From: UBA4615 sp964399635
Lineage (GTDB): Bacteria; Pseudomonadota; Gammaproteobacteria; Burkholderiales; Burkholderiaceae_E
Assembly (NCBI GenBank): GCA_964399635.1
Contig: CAYNRU010000022.1
Coordinates: forward strand, 1-64,000
Reading direction: 5' to 3'
Length of the DNA stretch: 64,000 nt
Part shown: piece by piece, positions 6,766 to 14,366 of the stretch
How positions within the stretch are numbered: position 1 is the first letter of the stretch
Layout: each line of letters starts with the position of its first letter
Translations under genes and position numbers: made by a program
Notes under the pieces: model-generated
The model's database searches: none
What the model was told of the DNA's origin: nothing
Seen by the model: only the letters and a program-made list of their open reading frames with translations

Positions 6766-6978
6766 GTGTGCCGTAGCATCAAGACCCTATCCAACTTCGA
6801 GCCGCCAGCAACTGAACTGGAGGTTCGCGACGCGTCACTTCAATTCGTACGGAAGCTGAGCGGGTTCTCGGTTCCGTCGCGCGCCAACGAAGGCGCTTTC
6901 GAGAAGACGGTCGAGGACGTAGCCGCGACGGCCCGGAAGCTCATTGAAGGTCTCGTCCCCAACCTGAAGCAAGGCTAG
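6766..6978 (+). CDS. DUF2277 protein
   Basis: 70 residues from GTG 6766. The first residues MCRSIKTLSNFEPPATELE match the conserved N-terminus of DUF2277 (MCRNIRTLFNFEPPAT-type), and RKLSGFSVPSRANEGAF and DVAATARKLIEGL match the rest. A longer frame from 6670 would start inside the attC and is rejected. DUF2277 proteins are small, soluble and of unknown function; the conserved Cys-Arg near the start hints at metal or nucleotide binding but nothing is established. After the stop, GTTAAGG at 7043-7049 is a weak attC-like core, and no clear palindrome is seen. Confidence 0.85.
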   Translation: MCRSIKTLSNFEPPATELEVRDASLQFVRKLSGFSVPSRANEGAFEKTVEDVAATARKLIEGLVPNLKQG

Positions 6979-7147
6979 CGGCCGCCGGAATCACGACATT
7001 TGCGCAGCTTAAACGTCTCAGATCAGTGCATGCTTACGCGATGTTAAGGGCAACGGAAGCAATCGCAAGCCTGAATCTGCTCTGGGCCTTGGAAGGTGCC
7101 CTGACAGGAATCACAGAGAGCCGCATTTCAGCCCATGGAGTCCGCAA

Positions 7148-7753
7148 ATGCCCAGACATGTCGACTTCTTCTTCAACTTCGGCAGCACTTACAGCTACCT
7201 ATCCATCATGCGGCTTGAAGATGAGGCCGTGAAGGCAGGTGTGGAGGTTCGCTGGCGACCTTTTAATGTCCGAAAGCTCTTTGTCGAGCAGACCAACATC
7301 CCATTTCCTAAGGAAAAGGCAGCGAAGGTAGCGTACATGTGGCGCGACATTGAGCGCCGAGCCGCACACTTCGGACTGGAGTGGAATGGGATCCCGCCCT
7401 ATCCGGTAGATCGCTCAGGCCTCGCCAACCGTCTGGGAGTCATCGCAGGCAAGGAAGGCTGGGCGCCTGCATTCACTCGAGCAGCGTATCGTGCATGGTT
7501 CATCGAACACAGAGACTTCGGTCAACCAGAGGTCGCAGCATCACTCCTGTCCGAACTGGGCATGGACGCGCAGGCGCTTATTGCCCGCGCCGATAGTGAC
7601 GCCGTCAAGTCCGACTTCGACGCGGAGACCGATGTTGCAAGATCACTCGGTATCTTCGGAGTACCTACTTTTGCAGTCGGCACTGAACTCTTCTGGGGCC
7701 ATGACCGAATGGAAGACGCATTTTCATGGGCACATGCAGCCGGTGTCGCCTGA
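7148..7753 (+). CDS. DsbA-fold 2-hydroxychromene-2-carboxylate isomerase-like protein (cassette copy)
   Basis: 201 residues, full length for the kappa-class GST/HCCA isomerase group of the thioredoxin superfamily. Ser13 in FGSTYSYL replaces the CxxC of DsbA. The cis-proline loop is FGVPTF followed by ELFWGHDRMEDA near the C-terminus, and the helical insert contains KVAYMWRDIERRA. Known relatives isomerise 2-hydroxychromene-2-carboxylate in naphthalene breakdown with glutathione as cofactor, but many homologues have other roles. A second, clearly homologous gene stands at 29218-29832 on the chromosome proper. The stop lies inside the next attC core. Confidence 0.82.
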   Translation: MPRHVDFFFNFGSTYSYLSIMRLEDEAVKAGVEVRWRPFNVRKLFVEQTNIPFPKEKAAKVAYMWRDIERRAAHFGLEWNGIPPYPVDRSGLANRLGVIAGKEGWAPAFTRAAYRAWFIEHRDFGQPEVAASLLSELGMDAQALIARADSDAVKSDFDAETDVARSLGIFGVPTFAVGTELFWGHDRMEDAFSWAHAAGVA

Positions 7754-7876
7754 CCCCTCGCTCGAGCGCAGCGCCAACGGCAGGCCACCAGGCCCGGTCT
7801 GGCCGGACGCGGTACATGTTCGACAGCCGGGGCTTGGCAGCCCGCCGTCGTCGTCCGCTTAGCTCGCACGCTAGGC
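7748..7876 (+). repeat. attC site 9
   Basis: R'' core GCCTGAC at 7748-7754 (overlapping the stop of the preceding gene) and R' core GCTAGGC at 7870-7876, one base off consensus. The left arm CCCCTCGCTCGAGC and GCCAACGGCAGGCC copies site 2; the longer loop makes this the longest site of the array, 129 bases. Confidence 0.8.
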
Positions 7877-7904
7877 CACACAAATCACACCTGCACACTG
7901 CGTC

Positions 7905-8375
7905 ATGCGTATCGAAGTCGACGACCTTTCCCGTCCCCAGGTCCATGCCCTTCTTGAAGAGCATCTGGCGAACATGTACGAACTCTCCCCGCCGGAACAG
8001 GTGTTTGCACTGGATCTGAACAAACTGCGAGCGGCTGACATCACCTTCTGGACTGTCTGGGAGGAAGACAGGCTGGTTGGCTGTGGCGCATTGAAGGAAC
8101 TCTCGCCGGTTCACGGCGAAATCAAGTCCATGCGTACACCAGCAGCCGCACGCGGTCGGGGTGCGGGTCGCGCCGTACTTGCGCACATCATTGCAGTTGC
8201 GCAGGAGCGCGGTTACGCGAGGCTCAGCCTGGAAACCGGCACACACGCTGCCTTTGAGCCAGCACACACCCTGTATCGCAGCAAAGGATTCGCCGTGTCG
8301 GGTCCGTTCGGAAGTTATCTGCCAAACGAGCACAGCGTCTTCATGGAGCTGTGGCTCAGCGGCAGTGGGGGCTGA
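7905..8375 (+). CDS. GNAT-family N-acetyltransferase (YsnE-like)
   Basis: 156 residues. The acetyl-CoA loop is ARGRGAGRAVLAHII at 82-96. Flanking parts VGCGALKELSPVHGEIKSMRT and RLSLETGT, FEPAHTLYRSKGF and GPFGSYL fit the YsnE-like subgroup of GNAT enzymes, which have a conserved GExKxMRV strand. The acceptor substrate is unknown. It is the last cassette gene of the array. Its TGA stop is inside an R'' core, GGCTGAC, but the attC is cut off shortly after, so this cassette can probably no longer be excised. Confidence 0.85.
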   Translation: MRIEVDDLSRPQVHALLEEHLANMYELSPPEQVFALDLNKLRAADITFWTVWEEDRLVGCGALKELSPVHGEIKSMRTPAAARGRGAGRAVLAHIIAVAQERGYARLSLETGTHAAFEPAHTLYRSKGFAVSGPFGSYLPNEHSVFMELWLSGSGG

Positions 8376-8395
8376 CCCCTCGCTCGAGCAGGGTG
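8370..8395 (+). repeat. Truncated attC marking the end of the array
   Basis: GGCTGAC at 8370-8376 followed by CCCCTCGCTCGAGC matches the left half of sites 2, 7 and 9. The similarity stops at about 8395 and no right core follows before bchC. The base composition changes to the GC-rich style of the remaining window here. Confidence 0.7.
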
Positions 8396-8478
8396 CCGGG
8401 TGGAGCGCCTGTCCGCAGAGCTCGACGCCGAATGCAGATGGCGCCAGGTGACTTGCCACGCGGGCCGACACCGCAGAC

Positions 8479-9429
8479 TCAGCGCCGCCAGTCCAGAATC
8501 ATCTTCAGGCACTGCGGATCGCCAAAGGCCACCTCGTAGGCCTCGCGCGCCCGCGCCGGCGTCTGCGTGTGGGTGATGAGCCCGTCGAGCGACAGGCGAC
8601 CGGTGTGCATCAGATCGGTGACCGCGAGCAGGTCGGAGCGCTTCCATTGGGCGGCGATGCGGATCGTGGCCTCGCGCATGAAGGCCGGGGCGAACGCAAA
8701 ACTCAGGTCCTGCTTGTAGAACCCGCCGAGCACCACCTCGCCGCCCGGCGCAAGCCGCGAGATCAGCCCGTTGAGCAGCGCGCCATCGCCGCTCACGTCG
8801 TACACCGCCTTGTAGTCCTTGCGCGGATCGTCGTCGGGATGAACGACGCCGTAGCCGGTTGCGCCCTCGCGCCTGATCGCCTGCGTCTCCCACACCACCG
8901 GCGCCGGCTGGCCCGCGGCCACCACCAGTCGCGCCAGCAGGCGGCCCATCGTGCCGTGGCCGACGATCAGGTCCGGGTAGACGATCGGCTGGCGGGCCCC
9001 GCCCACCGAGAACAGGTGGTACGAGGTGGCGGCCAGCGCCAGCAGGATGGCCTTGGGGCCGAGCGCGGGGTCGACCTTCACGGCGCGGTCCTGCGGCACG
9101 ACCAGCCGTTCCCCGGCGCCGCCGAAGAGGTTGCGCACCCCCTGGAACGAGTAGGAGCCGGGCACGAAGACGCTGTCGCCGACCGCCAGCACGGTCACTT
9201 GGGGCCCAGCCCGCACCACCGTGCCGACGGTCTCGTAGCCCGGGACGAGCGGATAGCCCAGGCCCGGAAACGGCGGCATCGTGCCGTCCCACAGCAGCCG
9301 CTCGGTGCCGGTACTGATACCGGTGAACGACACCTCGACCTCCACGTCGGTGTCACCCATCACGCAGAGCTCGAGGGACTGGACGGACAGGGTCCGGGGC
9401 GCATCGAAGACGATGGCGTTCGCGTTCAT
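8479..9429 (-). CDS. bchC: 3-hydroxyethyl bacteriochlorophyllide a dehydrogenase BchC
   Basis: 316 residues, normal BchC length. BchC is a medium-chain dehydrogenase that oxidises the 3-hydroxyethyl group of bacteriochlorophyllide to acetyl in bacteriochlorophyll a synthesis. Diagnostic stretches are SGISTGTERLLW-like (TGISTGTERLLWDGTMPPFPG), YPLVPGYETVG, the FGGAGERLVVP segment, DLIVGHGTMGRLLARL for the nucleotide fold, GYGVVHPDDDPRKDY, YDVSGDGALL and a C-terminal CLKMILDW. In phototrophic proteobacteria bchC is followed by bchXYZ and puf genes. Here the 3' side is the end of the integron array and the other side has no photosynthesis gene, so it is orphaned. The gene looks intact. Confidence 0.88.
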   Translation of the reverse strand: MNANAIVFDAPRTLSVQSLELCVMGDTDVEVEVSFTGISTGTERLLWDGTMPPFPGLGYPLVPGYETVGTVVRAGPQVTVLAVGDSVFVPGSYSFQGVRNLFGGAGERLVVPQDRAVKVDPALGPKAILLALAATSYHLFSVGGARQPIVYPDLIVGHGTMGRLLARLVVAAGQPAPVVWETQAIRREGATGYGVVHPDDDPRKDYKAVYDVSGDGALLNGLISRLAPGGEVVLGGFYKQDLSFAFAPAFMREATIRIAAQWKRSDLLAVTDLMHTGRLSLDGLITHTQTPARAREAYEVAFGDPQCLKMILDWRR

Positions 9430-9705
9430 GGCATTCCTTCAGATCTTTCAGGCCTTGCCGGACTTGAAGGCCTTGCCGTCGATCATCGCACCGGCGCCCG
9501 GAAACCCGCCTCCAGGCCCCGTAGATCGCCCAGGTCGGCCGGTGCCGGGATCGGCACCTTGCCGCCAAACTCCTTGGAGTTGGCCGTCACCGTGCCCAGT
9601 GTCACCCGCCGGGGTAGTGGTGGTTGCCCACATGGGCATTCGGGCAGGAAGGTCGTCGCGGCTACGGCAATCCGGACTACGATTGGAAAACATTTGGAGG
9701 CGTGC

Positions 9706-11124
9706 ATGAACAGCCATGCGGCACAGGAATTGCCCACCAGCGGTGTCGTCGAGTCCCGGCTCGGCAAGATCGAGTTGACGAACGGCTATCCAACAGAAGC
9801 GACCGCCAGGAAGATTTTCGACGACATCGATTTCCAGCGCGCCTGCCAAGCCTACCTCTGGGCGCTGCCGCTCATGGCCATGCAGCAGTGGCAGGCAGAA
9901 CAACGCGACAAGTTCGGCGCGGGGAATCTGGATTTCGTGGATTACCTCACGTTCACCGACAAGCTTGGTCTGCTCACCGCCAACGCCACAACCCCTTACA
10001 TCATGTCGTTCCCCAGCACGGAGGCCACGGGCCCGCTCGTGATGGAGATTCCTCCAGGGCCGACGGCAGGCGGGGTCGTTGATTTCTGGCAGCGGCCCAT
10101 CACGGATTCCGGCCAGACCGGACCCGACAAGGGCGCAGGTGGCAAGTACCTCATCCTCGGACCGAATGACCCGGAAATGCGCCCGGATGGCTATTACGTA
10201 TTCCGCTCGTCCACGGTCAACATCTGGGCAGCGCACCGCGTACTGGAGCCCGATCCCGAAAAGGCGATGGCGCTGGTGGCCGCGATACGCCTCTATCCCT
10301 ACAGCCAGCGTGACAACCCGCCGCAGAGCGTGCACATCAGGCCGAATGGCCGCAAATGGAGCGGGACACAGCCACGCGGACTGGCCTACTGGGAGGGGCT
10401 GTCCAGGATCGTCAACGAGGAACCCGTACACGAACGCGACCGGATGATCATGGGAATGCTCCAGCCGCTGGGGATTGAAAAGGACAAGCCCTTCCACCCT
10501 GACGCACGACAAAAGCAGACGCTCATCGAGGCGGCCCGTGTCGGGGAAGTGATGGCGCGCACGATTGGCTACGAAAAGCGCATCGAGGGCGCCAAGGTCT
10601 GGCCGGGCAGGCAGTGGGATCTTTCGCTGTTCCTGAAGGAGACCGATCAGGAGGCTGCGCACCATACCCAACTCGACGAGCGCACGTCCTGGTTCTACGA
10701 GGCGGTCGGTGTCTCTGTCGGCATGATGGGGCGTACGGTGGGACTCGGGCAGGTGTATCTGGAATCGTCGAAGGACAGCAAAGGGCGTTGGCTCAACGGC
10801 AGCGAAAACTATTCACTTCACGTGCCACCCGATGCTCCCGTGGCGCAGTTCTGGTCGTTCACCGTCTATGACAATGAAACTCGCTGTTTCGTGGACACCG
10901 GCGTACAGCCAGATCGTTCGTCTCGGGACAAGATCGTGAAGAACGCCGACGGCTCGGTTGATCTGTACTTCGGTCCGAACGCTCCGCCCGGAAAACCGGA
11001 ATCGAACTGGATTCAGACGATCCCGGGCAAAGGCTGGTTCACGTATTTCCGCCTCTATGGCCCGACCCAGCCTTACTTCAACCGCAGTTGGGTGCTTTCC
11101 GACATCGAGATGGTGAAATCATGA
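9706..11124 (+). CDS. DUF1254/DUF1214 protein, first of a tandem pair
   Basis: 472 residues from ATG 9706, with GGAGG five bases upstream; the frame is open far upstream only because of high GC and that part is rejected. The N-terminal half (FQRACQAYLWALPLMAMQQW, TANATTPYIMSFPS) is DUF1254. The C-terminal half (LHVPPDAPVAQFWSFTVYDNETRCFVD, DLYFGPNAPPGKPESNWIQT, GKGWFTYFRLYGP) is DUF1214. No signal peptide is seen at this start, although many relatives are secreted. The function of the family is not established. It overlaps the next gene by four bases (ATGA), so the pair is translationally coupled. Confidence 0.85.
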   Translation: MNSHAAQELPTSGVVESRLGKIELTNGYPTEATARKIFDDIDFQRACQAYLWALPLMAMQQWQAEQRDKFGAGNLDFVDYLTFTDKLGLLTANATTPYIMSFPSTEATGPLVMEIPPGPTAGGVVDFWQRPITDSGQTGPDKGAGGKYLILGPNDPEMRPDGYYVFRSSTVNIWAAHRVLEPDPEKAMALVAAIRLYPYSQRDNPPQSVHIRPNGRKWSGTQPRGLAYWEGLSRIVNEEPVHERDRMIMGMLQPLGIEKDKPFHPDARQKQTLIEAARVGEVMARTIGYEKRIEGAKVWPGRQWDLSLFLKETDQEAAHHTQLDERTSWFYEAVGVSVGMMGRTVGLGQVYLESSKDSKGRWLNGSENYSLHVPPDAPVAQFWSFTVYDNETRCFVDTGVQPDRSSRDKIVKNADGSVDLYFGPNAPPGKPESNWIQTIPGKGWFTYFRLYGPTQPYFNRSWVLSDIEMVKS

Positions 11125-12398
11125 CGACCAACGCACTTGCGGAACTGGGCCTTGCCGAGAAGGATGTTGTCGACGTCTACATCTACGTCCTCGGTCGTTA
11201 CCTGGTGATCCGCCAGGAACGCATTGACATCGCCGAGGAATCGGTTGACTACAACACGATCAAGTTCAATGAACTCGGCAAGGCGGAGTTCGTGAACCCG
11301 AACCTCGACGTCGCGTACCTCGAGGCGTGGTTCGCAATAGACGAGACGACGCCGGTGGTTCTGGAAGTGCCCAAGGTGGAGGGGCGCTACTACACCGCGC
11401 AGATCGTGGATGAATGGGCTGACATCCTTTACAACATCAACGAACGCAATCTGCCGGACCGTCCGCACGGCCGGTTCGCGTTGTGCCTGGTGGGGTCCAA
11501 CCCGACGATTCCCGACGGAGCATTGCGCATCGACCTGCCGTCGAGGAAGGCCAAGATGCTGGCGCGGGTGGAGCGCAAGGGCGACGATCAGGGCGCGGTG
11601 GCTCTGCAGCATCAGTTCAAGATCATCAAGCCCAGGGAGCCCAAGGTCGTTCCCGCGGTGGAGATTCCGATGTTCAGCAATCAGGATCTCATCACGGCCG
11701 ACGCATTCTCACAACCCATGATGGATCAGGTACTGAGCAGTGCGCCGGACAAGATGAAGCTGGCGCCGGACATGCAGAAGAAGGCCCGCGACATCGCTGC
11801 GTTCATTGCAAAGGCGCAAGCCAATCGCGCCACCATCGAGGCGATCATCAAGCAAAAGGCAATACCGAGCCTCATCCAATTCATCCGCAGCTACGGCGAC
11901 AAGCGCGGCGGCTGGATCGCCACGACCGGCAAGGAGACGGGATTCGGCGAGGATTTCTGGTTCCGCACCGCCGCCAACTTCGCTGGCATCTGGTGGAACA
12001 ACAACCAGGAGGTTGTCTATTACATCGGCGAAGCGGACGCCGCCGGCGCTCCCCTGGATGGTGACAGCGTGTATGTCCTGGACTTCAAGCCGGAGAACCT
12101 GCCGGAGAAGCACGTTCATGCCTACTGGTCGCTGACATTGATGTCCCTGCCTGATTACCGGGTGGTTCCCAACAGGCTGGACCGGTTCAACTTCAACAAC
12201 CGGTCCCAGTTCAAGTACGAACCGGATGGCTCCTTGAGACTGCATCTGGCATCCGAGCTCCCGAAGGGCGCGCCGGAATCAAATTGGTTGCCATGCCCCA
12301 AAGGCAAGCCGTTCACCCTCAACTTGCGTACGTACGTGCCGAAGAAGGAAGTTCTCTCGGGCGAGTACTACGTGCCCCCGATCGTAAAGACGACGTAG
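11121..12398 (+). CDS. DUF1254/DUF1214 protein, second of a tandem pair
   Basis: 425 residues, starting inside the stop of the preceding gene. The same two-domain plan is present: an N-terminal DUF1254 part (YIYVLGRYLVIRQERI, NPNLDVAYLEAWFAIDE, GRYYTAQIVDEWADILYNIN) and a C-terminal DUF1214 part (AYWSLTLMSLPDYRVVPNRL, LRLHLASELPKGAPESNWLP, FTLNLRTYVPKKEV). The sequence is clearly different from its neighbour, so this is an old duplication or a heteromeric pair rather than a recent copy. The coupling suggests the two act together. The substrate is unknown and there is no signal peptide. Confidence 0.82.
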   Translation: MTTNALAELGLAEKDVVDVYIYVLGRYLVIRQERIDIAEESVDYNTIKFNELGKAEFVNPNLDVAYLEAWFAIDETTPVVLEVPKVEGRYYTAQIVDEWADILYNINERNLPDRPHGRFALCLVGSNPTIPDGALRIDLPSRKAKMLARVERKGDDQGAVALQHQFKIIKPREPKVVPAVEIPMFSNQDLITADAFSQPMMDQVLSSAPDKMKLAPDMQKKARDIAAFIAKAQANRATIEAIIKQKAIPSLIQFIRSYGDKRGGWIATTGKETGFGEDFWFRTAANFAGIWWNNNQEVVYYIGEADAAGAPLDGDSVYVLDFKPENLPEKHVHAYWSLTLMSLPDYRVVPNRLDRFNFNNRSQFKYEPDGSLRLHLASELPKGAPESNWLPCPKGKPFTLNLRTYVPKKEVLSGEYYVPPIVKTT

Positions 12399-12697
12399 CG
12401 CCAGCACGGGTTCCGCAGGGATGCGAACATCGAGGCTCGATTCCCTGCAAGTCCTGCGAGGTTGCCGATGGGCCCGCAGGATGCGAGCGGGCGTGGGCCG
12501 GGGTTGTACCCCGGTCGGTGGCGTACATCGCAAGCGCAGATCGGCGCCGGAACAGAGCAGGCAAGCGCCTCGCAGCCGCCTCGAAGACGCATGCGTGCCA
12601 CGACGTCAGACCTGATGCGCGGCGAGGCGAGCATGGGACTGCGGGTGTGTGCGCTCTCGAACAGACAAGGTCGCCGAACGAACCCATGCTCGTCCCA
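12399..12697 (+). other. Intergenic stretch with a hairpin
   Basis: CCGGGG at 12498-12503 and CCCCGG at 12509-12514 form a short stem without a T tract. No gene or clear promoter is seen. A GGCTCGATTCC near 12453 resembles a tRNA T-arm, but no cloverleaf can be drawn around it. Confidence 0.3.
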
Positions 12698-13105
12698 ATG
12701 AACAGATACCTCGCCGGATACATTGCTGTCTTCGTCGTGATCATCGCCCTGGACATGCTGTGGCTGGGGCTCATCGCCAAGGCGATGTACCAGCAAGCAA
12801 TCGGGCACCTGATGGCCGAGCAACCCAGGCTGCTGGCTGCACTGGCGTTTTATATTGTCTATGCAGCCGGGCTGATGGTGTTCGCGGTGGCGCCGCATGC
12901 AGAGGACCCGGGCTGGGGCAAGGCGGTGTGGATGGGTGCCCTGTTCGGCTTCTTCGCCTACGCCACGTACGACCTCAGCAACCTCGCTACGCTCAGGAAC
13001 TGGCCGGTCGGCATGACCCTGGTTGACATGGCCTGGGGCACGCTGCTGAGCGCCTCAGCTGCGGCGGCCGGCAAGGCCGCTCTGAGCTGGGCGGAAAAGG
13101 CTTGA
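12698..13105 (+). CDS. DUF2177 membrane protein
   Basis: 135 residues from ATG 12698; ATG 12686 would add four. Four hydrophobic helices carry the DUF2177 hallmarks: an early D in LDMLWLGLIAKAMYQQAIGHLM, then FYIVYAAGLMVFAV, GALFGFFAYATYDLSNLATLRNWP and LVDMAWGTLL. DUF2177 proteins are inner-membrane proteins of unknown role, common in proteobacteria. The gene is not obviously part of an operon; the next genes on the right are decayed and face the other way. Confidence 0.85.
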   Translation: MNRYLAGYIAVFVVIIALDMLWLGLIAKAMYQQAIGHLMAEQPRLLAALAFYIVYAAGLMVFAVAPHAEDPGWGKAVWMGALFGFFAYATYDLSNLATLRNWPVGMTLVDMAWGTLLSASAAAAGKAALSWAEKA

Positions 13106-13201
13106 TCGGGTGGTCGCTGAGCCCGCCCGGCCATGTGGACCTGTCTTCGGCGCATGCTCACGCCCTCGACCGACATGTCCCGCTTTCGCACAGCGATCGG
13201 C

Positions 13202-13543
13202 TCACCCGTGCTTGTCTGGCACCTGCTTGGGCTGCTCTGACCAAGCCGCCGGAACGAGTACGCACCAACCGTCTGAGACCTTCTTTTCGAAAGTCAGCGT
13301 GTCCTTCGCTGCGCCCATCTGCACCAAGCCGTGCCCGGCGTCGATGCGCAGGAACTGATCGGTCTGCGGATGCGCTTCGAGTCCAATGTCGCCGCCCGCG
13401 GGAATCGACATCAGCGTCACCTGCAGATATCGCCCGCTCCAAGCCACCGAACGGTAACTTGGGTTCTCCTTCGTGGCACGCTCGATGTCGAAGGACTGCG
13501 GCTGTGGTCCGATGTCTTTAATCCTGGAAGAAGCGCTGCCCAT
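13202..13543 (-). pseudogene. Cupin-domain protein gene, 3' end lost
   Basis: From ATG 13543 (AGGAG about seven bases upstream) the first 90 or so residues match a small cupin family: SYRSVAWSGRYLQVTLMSIP, then GGDIGLEAHPQTDQFLRID, GHGLVQMGAAKDTLTF and DGWCVLVPA. Intact relatives continue with GTWHN and IYAPP motifs that complete the metal site. Here VPA is followed by unrelated AWSEQPKQVPDKHG and a stop, and the missing part is not found in any frame downstream. The gene is therefore truncated and probably not functional. It borders a GYD pseudogene and an IS91 fragment, so a rearrangement is likely. Confidence 0.65.
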
Positions 13544-13630
13544 GCCGGGTCTCCTCATGATTGAGACAACGTTGCTACGTGACGCTCACACCGCCACGCG
13601 CCCCGTCGTCTCATGATCGTCGGCGATCGG

Positions 13631-13956
13631 CTACTTGCCTGGCGCCCGATACTTCGCAGCGACGGTACCCGCCAGCTTCATCGCGGCAAGCTGCTGCTCG
13701 GGCGTGAACAGTTCGAGCGAGCTCGCCTCGGAGAACGCACCGCTCGCCATCACGACCATCGACACGGCTGCACCGGACACCACGCTGCCTTCGACGACGC
13801 AGACCACGTCGTTGCTGCTCGACATCCAGATGTGGTGCAGCTTCATGTCTGCCGCGTCGAACATCGACTTGGCGATGCTCGCCCGTTCGGCCGGATGGCG
13901 ATCATGCCCTTGAAGGCTTCGGCGGTGTAGCGCGCTCGGGTCAAGTACAGGCTCAT
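13631..13956 (-). pseudogene. GYD-domain protein gene with a frameshift
   Basis: ATG 13956 begins MSLYLTRARYTAEAFKGMIA, the usual start of GYD-domain proteins (small ferredoxin-like alpha-beta proteins of unknown function). At about 13895-13900 the frame must shift by one base to continue with HPAERASIAKSMFDAADMKL and HHIWMSSSNDVVCVVEGS through to YRAPGK, again typical of the family. Loss of a single C restores the alignment, so this is a recent frameshift or a sequencing error. GGGAGAC precedes the start. It is part of the decayed patch between the DUF2177 gene and dadA. Confidence 0.65.
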
Positions 13957-13993
13957 GGTGCGTCTCCCGGGCATGGGTAGTAGTTCTGAGCAC

Positions 13994-14209
13994 AAAGCGT
14001 TGGATCAGCGAAACGGCCCCGCGCTCGCCTTCGCCGGCGACAAGCCCCGCTGCGTACAGCAAGTGCCGCTAGCACACGCGCTGCACCACGCTCGGCACCA
14101 GCGTGACCCGCTCGGGCTGCGCGGCCAGCAGCAGCCGCAGCGGGGTCGGCAGCGACGGCACCCACGGTCGCACCGGCACCTGCGGGATGACATGGTCCAC
14201 CGGGCGCGC
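13994..14209 (-). mobile_element. IS91-family transposase fragment
   Basis: In one minus-strand frame from about 14209 to 13994 the translation reads VDHVIPQVPVRPWVPSLP, TPLRLLLAAQPERVTLVPSV, VQRVC, a TAG stop (14069-14071), RHLLYAAGLVAGEGERGAV, SLIQRF. This matches the central part of Y2-type IS91 transposases (VPQVPVRQWVLSLPIPLRLL..., GAVTLIQRFGSA). Both ends of the enzyme are missing; the similarity stops sharply just upstream of the GYD gene. No terminal IS91 sequences were recognised. The fragment marks a past insertion or rearrangement. Confidence 0.7.
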
Positions 14210-14366
14210 TGGTGCGCTCGATCCCCGGAGGCTCGAACGCGGCGCGTGTTGACCGTCTGTTCATGCACCTCGCCGAGCGAAGTGCGCGGGACGCCCCCGC
14301 CGCGCGGCGTCCCCTGAACGCTGCAGGATGCGCCGGCCTGCGGGCCCCCGTGCCCCGACCCGACTG

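Larger units (their letters stand above)
1..8395 (+). mobile_element. Distal part of an integron gene-cassette array
   Basis: About a dozen short genes of unrelated families are separated by imperfect palindromes that begin with an RYYYAAC-type core just at or after a stop codon and end with a GTTRRRY-type core before the next gene. That arrangement is what integron integrases assemble. Codon and base use is clearly less GC-rich than after 8400. All recognisable attC sites have the same polarity (R'' left, R' right), so attI and the integrase should lie to the left, outside the window. Several attC sites share the same left-arm sequence (CCCCTCGCTC...), which is typical of chromosomal rather than mobile integrons. 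The right boundary is a truncated attC at 8370-8395. Confidence 0.85.

Noticed and set aside
8569..9705. Plus-strand open frame leading into the first DUF1254 gene
   Set aside because: It is antisense to bchC and low-complexity. GGAGG before ATG 9706 marks the real start.
12440..12470. GGCTCGATTCC resembling a tRNA T-arm
   Set aside because: No cloverleaf around it; taken as chance in an intergenic stretch.
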